NCBI GenBank assembly: GCA_036768485.1
Contig: JAVLUZ010000340.1
Location: forward strand, 7,517,802-7,581,801
Direction: 5' to 3'
DNA: 64,000 bases
Source: Mermis nigrescens
Taxonomy: Eukaryota > Nematoda > Enoplea > Mermithida > Mermithidae
The position numbers and the translations under genes are program-made. Of this stretch, positions 56,362-64,000 are shown piece by piece. Under the pieces are notes generated by a model. It was not told the DNA's origin, did no database searches, and worked only from the letters and a program-made list of their open reading frames with translations. Each line of letters starts with the position of its first letter. Positions within the stretch are counted from its first letter, which is position 1.

Positions 56362-56430
56362 GAGTCACCGGGGCTCGAACGTGGAACCTTCTGGATGTTA
56401 GTCGCTCTAACCACTGAGAAGGCCCGTAGC
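56362..56430 (-). tRNA. tRNA-like sequence (probable SINE head)
   Basis: On the minus strand: CCTTCTCAGTGGTTAGAGCG (A box) and ACGTTCGAGCCCCGG (B box) about 35 nt apart. The acceptor stem does not pair well. It lies directly beside the GTAGCCAGGGG start of another repeat. Confidence 0.4.
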
Positions 56431-57249
56431 CAGGGGAGTGGAGGCGGTGCGGCCGCAGACCGGTACTGCAAAACATAGTTGGAAAACTTGCGCCAAAAAA
56501 AAACATAAGGAGTTGTAAAATTTACGAGTATGCAGAAACGCTAGACATTTATCAGGATCACGTTATCTCTTGGGAAATCTAGCCGCTTCAAGCTATTTTT
56601 AATTAATTTTAGAGCTGACTAAGATATTTAACAGCTCACTCGCACGCTTGGGTGGCTACTTTCAAGCTGTGCTCGCACTCCCACTTAATAAATCCTGGCT
56701 ATGCGGCCTGAATGAAAGATCTGGCTAAAAATTTAAATTTGGAATTTTTCGATAATCGATTTTTCAGGCGCTTCACGCTGCTAATAATATCAGCAAGTTT
56801 GAATTAGCTCCCTAAGATATGAAAAATGACGTTTTTTGCCATATTTGGGTGTAAATTAATGAAAATAACGATTCCATCGGCGCTAAGCGCCGAAAATTCT
56901 GAGATTTTTCGATAAAAAGATGCCAATTTTCATTATTTTTATGCACTATCATACCTTTCTAAACTTATTTTTGCTCGTAACTAAGTCAAGTCCACGCCTG
57001 AATTATTGACCGAACAGAGTATATTTCTTTCGATTCAGGAAACTGCACCTCAGTAATGGGATGCAACGGCATTGAGAAACGCGACTCACATCTTACTCAT
57101 TAGACTTACGTGCCTTACATTGTTAAACTATTCTAACCGATCTAGCGTCAATAATTGAGTTTAGCTGAAGTTTAGCCGAAGTAATTAAAAGCGAATGCAC
57201 CAACAAATCAAGTATTTAATATTAAGAAGTCGTTCATACAATTCGATAT

Positions 57250-57322
57250 ATTAGCTGGATGCCTCGGTGACTAGATCGCTCGATTACTAATGAGAAAGTC
57301 CTAGATTCGAATCCCAGTCACT
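57250..57322 (+). tRNA. tRNA-like sequence upstream of DNAJC11
   Basis: GATGCCTCGGTGACTAGATC, a variable middle GCTCGATTACTAATGAG, and TAGATTCGAATCCCAGTCAC. The B box is perfect; the anticodon stem has mismatches. Possibly a decayed tRNA; about 300 bp before the DNAJC11 start. Confidence 0.4.
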
Positions 57323-57617
57323 CGGAAGAAATTAGGCAAAAACGCGATAATCGAGGAGGTAAATGCTATAAATCCGAATGGGGTTATAAACTGACTAGTA
57401 CCGAAATTGGTTTTATCCTTGATTCAGTGAAGTTCATCGTGTTTATCATTTCATTTTTTACTATTGTATCCTTATATACCATGCAAATGCCTGGGCTAGG
57501 GCTGATATTTGTAATTGCAATGAAACTTTTTTCAGACAAAGACATTCCATACGCCATATAGATTATCATTCATTTTGTAATTGCCACTTAAATAAATCGC
57601 TTTTAGAGCAATCAATC

Positions 57618-57683
57618 ATGCTAGACGAAAATGCCGACGCCTTTGAAGAAGATATTTATGCGTTCTTTAATTTGAAGAGAAAT
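57618..57683 (+). CDS. DNAJC11: DNAJC11 homologue, exon 1
   Basis: ATG 57618 followed by an acidic leader (MLDENADAFEEDIYAFFNL) and a GTATGC donor in phase 0. The EEDIYAFFNL block aligns with NEDYYSLLNV of human DNAJC11. A 3-kb intron follows with a MITE at 57870 and a mariner-like element at 58314. Confidence 0.8.
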
Positions 57684-60600
57684 GTATGCATCTGCAGCCG
57701 TTTTGTACATATTCATTTATAAGCTTTGTCAATTTTACGTCTAATCAAATATTTTTTAATAACTTTTATCAATTTTATTAATTTTAAATAATTTCTGATA
57801 ATTTCAAATAACGTTAATATTACGAACAATTATAACAAATTTGAATTAATTGTTTGAAATGATTTTAAACAGTGGCGGATCTAGGATTTTCCTAAGGGGG
57901 GGCGGTACCCCTAAGGGGGGCGGAACCCTGACTTGGGCGGAAAAATTAGCCGTTTTGACCCAAAAATCGCTGAAAATCGCTCAAAAATGCTCGAATTTTG
58001 CGCACTATTTTGGTCCACGGGGGGGGGCGGCCGCCCCCCGCCCCCCCTAAATCCGCCCCTGATTTAAAATGATAATTTTAAGTTTTTATAATTATTTTAA
58101 GTATATAATTTTGTTTTCTCTTCTTTGCTTACGAAGCGCCCTGGATTGTGTAATTTTTTGACGATATTTTGTCCAATTTATTCGAATTTTTCCAATGTCT
58201 GAACAATTGTTTTGTAGGATTTAACTTAAATTTACAACAATTTTTTAAGTATGAAGTTGACTTAATTTCAATAACTATCTGAACATGACTTTTTTGGCAA
58301 GCACATACACATACAGGGTGTTCAAAAAAGGAATCGCATATCGGTCCTTATAAGTTTTCTGGTCCTTATAAAGTTTTCTGATTCTTGGCCGATTTTGATG
58401 CGATTTGTTTTTTCTAAGCGCCCGTGACCTGTTGCAAGAATGTTGTGCGATTTTATTAATGCTGGTTGAGCTGTTGCTAGTTTACACTAAATTGAGTAGA
58501 AGTCGTTTATTCTAGCATTTCGCAGACTAAACGCATTAAACAATTTAATCTTTACATCATAAAACTTTAACAACAAAAGCAAATTGAACGCGGTTTGTTC
58601 TTGATAGAAACCTTATTATTTTTCACGAAGGTCGTAGAATAATAATGATACTTATCGTTTTGTTCAAAAGATATACGCAATTTCCATAAATGTCTTTTTT
58701 TAATCTTGAAAGCGTTTCTCATAAACATTACTTGTCTTCGTTGCCCCTGCAACTTTGCAGTATTCTACGGCAATTGAATAAAATCTTTGCTATTTTGGCT
58801 ATCATTCATTTAATTTGCTTTATCGCATTCAAAATTGCTGTAGAATGATTGAGCTATTATCGAAGGTTGCACGTTCTGGAAACTGCTTGCAAATTAAAAA
58901 GATATTGATGCATGAATGCGAAAACCCATGATATGAATGCACTTATTTTGCACGGACTAAAGAAATCAATTTTAAAATAGATATGTGAGTAAACAAATAA
59001 TTTAGATTTCGTCTTAAAAAACCGTTTTTAATTATCTCTTCTCTGTTGAAGAATTATGTTGTTGCAAAGACAGCTTATTTTATTCGCTTAATCTGTGAAA
59101 TGGTAGAAAAAACGACTTCGGCTCAACTGAGTAAACCAACATCGGCTTAACCAGTACAAATATATAGAAGCTCACAGCATATCTGCAGTGGTCGTAGGCT
59201 TTTTGATAAAATAAACCACATTCAACTCACTCAAGTATAAGAAGTTATAAGGCCCGATATGCGGTCGTTTTTTCAGCTACCCTGTATAATAGGGGAAATG
59301 AGGGATCTTTTTCAGTCGACGTCGGTCGTCCCAACAGTCGCCAACCTTCCTTTATAACTTCAGGTTCTTCACCCATCTTCCCCTCCTATTTTTGAGCAAA
59401 AGCTTCGGTTTTTAGGTCATTTTTAGGTGTTTTCTATTTTTGGTCAAGAATCGAAAGTTATTCACCCCACCCACTGGCCCTCTAAAAATGATAGACTGTA
59501 CCTCCCAACATTTCACGCTTTTACATGTCTGTTCATAAGTGTTCGATTTTTATTTTGTTATAAGTAGAATTATGTAGAAAATTCACAATTTTTTTTTCAC
59601 TTTGCACACTGACACGTTGAGTGTTCTGATTTACAGAAGAAAAAGTCGAAAGTTTGCCAAACATTAGGTTGTGATAATTTGAAAGAAGTTTCAATTTTGT
59701 TTACTTTTGTTATGGTCGGAGCATTCGTCGTTTCAATTTTTCAAATAAATATCTTGAACCTTACCAAACGATCCCAAAAATAATATGGATCGAAAAGGAC
59801 GCAGTTTGAAAAGCTTTATGCAATATTAGAAAGTTATGAAGCTGCAGTATACCTCTACATGTAACAGGGTCAAATAGAAAGGCCGATCAAAAATTTTTTA
59901 ATAAAAGAAATTTTGAATAATCTAAAATTTTGTTTGAATTTTCAGAATTTTTAAATAGCATGCAAGCTCCCCCATCGAAAGATACCTCTTTCACCATTTC
60001 GACAAAACTTGAGTGTTGCTTATGCCATGTCATTTTTTTGTCAAAAATAAGCCATTTACCATTTCAAAATTTTGAGCGCTATGTTCATGTTTGTGTGTGT
60101 GTGTGTGGCGTTGTGCGGTGTGCATCTGTGCCAATTTGATTTACAAGCCAATTCAATTAATTGATGAAATAGTTTGAGCGATTGAATTTCTTCATATTAA
60201 TTTTAATCGCTTTTTGAACTTTCGGTTATATAATTAATTAATCAGGTATCTAACCAGAAGTGCACAGCATGGAAATTTCGGAGGGCGAATTCAAATGAGT
60301 TTTATAAAGTGCTTTCTTCGGGGCTCAAACACACCATTTAATGACGTTTTCGATGATGCTCTTTCTTTTCTAGAAATAAAAAAACTGAAAATTAAAAAAA
60401 TATGAAAAAAATCGTGTAAATTGATCCAAAATATAATCAAAAAATGAGTAATGGCTAGAAGCGTCGAAATACCTGTCTTTGTTGAGCCGAAAGATCGCTA
60501 AATCCTTCGGAAAAGCACCTTTTCTCCGAAATTTCGAGAAATCAAGAATTCTGGGGTTGATTTAAAAGCTTTCTAGATTAAAATCTTTCTAAGAGTGAAA

Positions 60601-63339
60601 GAAACCCTCTCTCCAAACATTCCACGATCCCGTATGCACCTCAAATAAATTGAAACATTAGTTTTTGTCTCTTTTTTGAAATTTCAATCAATTTATCGAT
60701 TATTTATGTTTTTTGTTCTCGCGACAGGCTACAAAGGATGACATTAATGCAGCATATAGGCGCCTCAGCCGAATTTATCACCCCGATAAACACGTTGATG
60801 CGGAAAAGAAGCGAAGCGCCGAAAAAATGTTTAATAAAATTAGGAAATATCATAGTGGTCAGTTTTATGGAACTTAAACCGGAAATTTCGATAATTTAAA
60901 TTTACCGGCAAAAAGACTTGTAAAAAGCTAAAAATTTCGTGTAGGGATAGTCGGTTACTTTTTAGTTTCTGGAAAAATAGTAAGGAAGCTCGTAAAACAG
61001 CCGAAAAACGCAGTTTTTCCCTAAATTGGGGGTGACTACGTAATCCTCTAGATCTTCAGATGTACAGAAATGGGATCACAGACTTTCCGTGGGTGAGGGG
61101 GGATTGGACGAGGAATTTTTGAGGAGGGATACCTCATCCCCTCGTTGAGAATAAATTGTTGAAAATCTCATTTTATTTAAATAATGCAACACGTGTTGAC
61201 TTTATTCGCGCAAACCTTCATTATTATGTTACACGTTTCGTATGATAAGCAGAGACGTTTCATATTCGATTAATTCTCCAATCGTTAGTTTGATGATTGA
61301 AGGAATCGACAATTGTAAACTTTTATACTAAAATGCCATAGCCTTAGTTTAAAGCTTAATAAATGTGAAGGTAACTTGTTTTGTGTGATAAAACTGTGTT
61401 TCGACCATTGTTGGTGCAGTTTAGCCTATTTTCGGGTAATGCATCAATACCCCAAAAAAAATTAAACTACACAACCTTTTGGGCAATTTTCGATATTTTT
61501 ACAATTTTTGCCCACAAGAATCTTTCATACATAATTGTAAAAGACTACATCCGCGAAAAATCTTTGCCGAATACAAAAGCATGTAATTTAGAGTTCTATT
61601 CTAGATTGATTGAATTTTTTAAAATTTCTTGCAGATTGGACTTGAAGACTAATTATTTCAGTGTAAAATTATATTTTCCGATATTTGTATTCACTTTTTC
61701 CTCGCAATCAGTTGTCTTTGGTCTCAGCAGTTACTTCACACATGCGTGTACGATTATATATGCAGATATTTCTGTTTTGTATGTATGCATGAAGCATAGG
61801 TGCACAAGGTCAGGGTCGGCAGGGGGGGTTGAAATGCCAAAAATCTAAAACAGTAAATTTAACGTTCACGATTTTTTTGCTGTTTTAATGATCAAAATGG
61901 TCAAAATAGCCTATAAAACGTTTTTGCGTGTTAATAACACATTTTAAAGGCATTTTTAGTCCATTTTGACTGCATTATATCACTTTTAACACTAAAAAAT
62001 GCAAAAATATATCAATTTTGGGCGCTTTTTGAGTAAAAAGTACTTAAAAGTACTAATCTGGCGCGAAGCGCCGGAAAAATTTTGACATTTTTACTGATTT
62101 TGATGTCAAAAATGATGCAGAACAAGACCTGTTAGCTCCAAAATCGCCGGACATTACCGGTCTAGCTGACCCCTCAGGGGGGGGTAATAATACCCCCTCA
62201 CCCCCTATGTGCATGTGTGGCATGAAGCGAATATGAATTATTCTGTAAAAAAATTACTAATTTTGTAGGCTTTCATTTAGTTGAACTATGATTTTACCCG
62301 GTAAATAAAAAAGTGGCACCTTAGCAACTTTTTGTTTTATTTGTTGTAATTTTTTGCGGTTTTTCTGTATTTTTTGTTGTTCTTCAGTAATATTTTTGAT
62401 GAATTACTCGAAAAAACTTTCCGGAAAAGCGCTTGCTCTTTTCGCTCGGACGATCAAAGCCAAAATTTTATAATATGCAATAAATAATTACCAATAATTA
62501 TTTTATGAGTTCCATTTGAGTCACATCGCACTCGTTATCAAAAGATAATAATTTAAGACTCAATGTCCAATAAGCAATTTTTCATTTGCTGATTATTTAC
62601 AACTCTGTTTAAACAAATATTAGCGGCGGATTTAGGGGGTTCGATTTTTGGGTTAAAACGGGTAATTTTTCCGCCCAAGTCAGGGTTCCGCCCCCTCTCT
62701 TAGGAGTACCGCACCCCCTTAGAAAATCCTGGATCCGCCGCTGACAAATATTATATTTAATATAATTTAATTCAAATATTTATTCTCGATAATCATATCG
62801 GCATTCATTTGCGGATTAATGTAATCCTGCATTGGTCGATTAGTTAATTGATAAATAATATTTCAGTGAATAAACAATCGAATCAATGAGTTAATCGATG
62901 AATAAATAAAGTAATCGAGTAAGAAGACACAAAATAGATTAATAAAAATACTAATAAATCTACTTTAAAAATTTAATCATGAAATAAATAAATACATACA
63001 TAGATAAACAAATTGATTAAGGAATAAAAGAGTAAATAATTAATTGAGTAATTGCATGATTATTTTATATAGTTTAATTGCTAATTAATTAATTATTAAT
63101 TAATTAATTAATTAATTAATTAATTAATCAATTAATCTACAGTATTAATCGATGATCAAAGGCGACAGTTGTACGATTTGAGCGGAGGTAGAGGAGTAGA
63201 TATGCTGAGTAATATGCAAATTTGTGAACTTGACCCCTTCACCGGCCGACCAATGACCGCGGCCCAGATTCGCGACGAATACGAGCGATTGGTCAGAAAA
63301 GCCGAAGAGGAGGAGTTCATCGAAAAAACCAATCCGCAG
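57618..63339 (+). CDS. DNAJC11: DNAJC11 homologue (J-domain mitochondrial protein), first three exons, 3' end outside window
   Basis: Exons 57618-57683, 60728-60857 and 63143-63339 join in phase to 131 residues. Residues about 11-80 form a J domain with helix II ending AAYRRLSRIYHPDKH; the HPD motif is residues 40-42. The following YDLSGGRG block and the segment PMTAAQIRDEYERLVRKAEEE, ending in TNPQ, match the DNAJC11-specific region after the J domain (human: TPAEIREEFERLQRE..TNP). DNAJC11 is an inner/outer-membrane bridging partner of MICOS-SAM in mitochondria; that role is inferred from family membership. Only the N-terminal quarter is present. Human DNAJC11 has a direct GL-E-GWEVV stretch where this protein has a longer insert with DPFTGRP. 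Confidence 0.85.
57870..58061. mobile_element. hAT-type MITE (CAGTGGCGGAT termini), 192 bp
   Basis: Same family as 15428-15608: CAGTGGCGGATCTAGGATTT..AAATCCGCCCCTG. Flanks ATTTTAAA / ATTTAAAA are near-duplicates. In DNAJC11 intron 1. Confidence 0.82.
58314..59284. mobile_element. Tc1/mariner-like non-autonomous element, 971 bp
   Basis: CAGGGTGTTCAAAAAAGG and GCATATCGGTCCTTATA at the left match the inverse at the right (..TATAAGGCCCGATATGCGG, TCAGCTACCCTG). TA on both sides (58312-58313, 59285-59286). No transposase ORF. In DNAJC11 intron 1. Confidence 0.82.
60728..60857 (+). CDS. DNAJC11: DNAJC11 homologue, exon 2 (HPD motif)
   Basis: Follows the acceptor GCGACAG and ends at G|GTCAGT in phase 1. 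It encodes ATKDDINAAYRRLSRIYHPD then KHVDAEKKRSAEKMFNKI. HPD is the Hsp70-stimulating motif. Confidence 0.92.
61800..62225. repeat. Repeat with GGCGC-GAA-GCGCC hairpin in DNAJC11 intron 2
   Basis: Same layout as 47755-48200. Perfect hairpin at 62060-62072 followed by GGAAAAATTTT. Confidence 0.6.
62621..62743. mobile_element. hAT-type MITE (CAGCGGCGG termini), 123 bp
   Basis: Ends TAGCGGCGGATTTAGG and CTGGATCCGCCGCTG, flanked by a perfect ACAAATAT duplication (62613-62620, 62744-62751). Inverse orientation relative to the other CAGTGGCGG copies. In DNAJC11 intron 2. Confidence 0.85.
63085..63130. repeat. (TTAA)n simple repeat before DNAJC11 exon 3
   Basis: About 11 ATTA/TTAA units, ending 13 bp before the exon 3 acceptor, in the place of the polypyrimidine tract. 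Confidence 0.9.
63143..63339 (+). CDS. DNAJC11: DNAJC11 homologue, exon 3
   Basis: Follows the acceptor TCTACAG and ends at GTAATT in phase 0. The split GTA codon joins exon 2 as HS-V-LIDDQRRQLYDLSGG, the end of the J domain. The rest is charged helix (RDEYERLVRKAEEEEF). The gene continues beyond the window. Confidence 0.9.
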
Positions 63340-63782
63340 GTAATTTTTTGCGTGAAAATTTTGGTAAAAAAATTAATACAATGAATAAATGTGATTTAGT
63401 AAAATTTACTTTGAAAAATTAAAACTTTTATACTAGAATTGATTTAGTAGCCCATGGCCGACTCTTGGTGACAAGACGTGTTACATAAGTCGTATTAAAT
63501 TTGGGTTAACTTCAAAATAAAGTCGTATTTGAAAGAATAAAGTAGGTAGAATTTGAATGTAGTAATTTGCGCTAGCTAATCTAAGTTGAAGGTAAAGGTT
63601 TAGAATATAGTTCAATTTGCTTATTAAAAAAGATCTCAGTTTCACAACAATCTGAGTTTTATTCAGATTTAAATTGATTTTATTTATTATTGCTTGTTTT
63701 CCGCATTACTGTAAATTAATGAATTTTTGAGCGGTCAAACATTCGAACGATTAAAATAAAATTTTATTGGAAACAAAAGCAA

Positions 63783-63783
<1 letters not shown>

Positions 63784-63881
<98 letters not shown>

Positions 63882-63922
63882 TATTATTTATATATTATTA
63901 ATTATTATCATTGTCATTAATG

Positions 63923-64000
<78 letters not shown>
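63784..64000. repeat. (TTA)n then (TAA)n microsatellites, inverted pair
   Basis: About 100 bp of TTA units to about 63886, a short spacer, then AAT/TAA units from 63922 to the window end. The two runs are complementary and could fold back. In DNAJC11 intron 3. Confidence 0.95.

Larger units (their letters stand above)
56041..57617. other. 5' flank of DNAJC11, repeat-rich
   Basis: Two tRNA-like sequences (56362-56430, 57250-57322) bracket a repeat starting CCCGTAGCCAGGGG with hairpins at about 56768 and at 56879-56891 (GGCGC-TAA-GCGCC). No promoter motif can be supported. Confidence 0.5.

Noticed and set aside
56173..56478. 101-codon ORF upstream of DNAJC11
   Set aside because: Runs through the tRNA-like sequence at 56362-56430 and a repeat start; composition is AT-driven.
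60806..60820. AAGCGAAGCGCCGAAAA inside DNAJC11 exon 2 as another GGCGC hairpin
   Set aside because: The stem is not complete, and the codons (KRSAEK) are conserved J-domain sequence, so the likeness is by chance.
61381..61848. 155-codon ORF in DNAJC11 intron 2
   Set aside because: Phe/Ile/Lys-rich AT-driven frame without recognisable motifs, running into a repeat at 61800; no acceptor or donor support.
1..64000. A bacterial-style operon, defence system or integrated virus
   Set aside because: No ribosome-binding sites, gene clusters or viral structural or replication genes were seen; spliced animal genes and eukaryotic transposons explain the window.

Overview
This window is a piece of an AT-rich, repeat-dense invertebrate animal genome, not bacterial. 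Coding sequence is split into short exons with GT..AG introns. The two genes recognised are animal families: a paraoxonase/MEC-6-type lactonase and DNAJC11. Most of the rest is transposon-derived. The two gene families and short runs of TTAGGC (the nematode telomere unit) are compatible with a nematode or another ecdysozoan, but the sequence does not fix the taxon.

Layout. 1-6860: non-autonomous transposons, a tRNA-like element and one small candidate ORF. 6861-18164: a complete ten-exon paraoxonase-family gene on the + strand. It encodes 370 residues, with every calcium-site and histidine-dyad position conserved, and its introns hold several short hAT-type elements and an array of about 180-bp repeats. 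18165-57617: about 39 kb with no confidently assigned host gene. It holds nested hAT-type elements with 8-bp target duplications, four large foldback elements built from minisatellite arms, a head-to-head pair of Penelope-like fragments with GIY-YIG domains, a hAT transposase remnant, two decayed CR1/Jockey-like LINEs, and one minus-strand candidate exon. 57618-64000: the first three exons of a DNAJC11 homologue (+ strand, running off the window), with a mariner-like element and hAT-type MITEs in its introns.

The most distinctive signals are in the mobile DNA. (1) A set of hAT-like elements, mostly with TAG-N-G termini and perfect or near-perfect 8-bp target duplications, in which each element carries a different short, often palindromic repeat just inside its ends. 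(2) Three copies of a roughly 545-bp terminal-inverted-repeat element that carry an internal tRNA-like gene. (3) A GGCGC-NNN-GCGCC hairpin whose stem is kept while the loop varies, found in many otherwise dissimilar repeats. (4) A foldback element whose two arms each carry a coding-like segment. All gene models here were built by eye from splice signals and reading frame; no search or alignment program was run.
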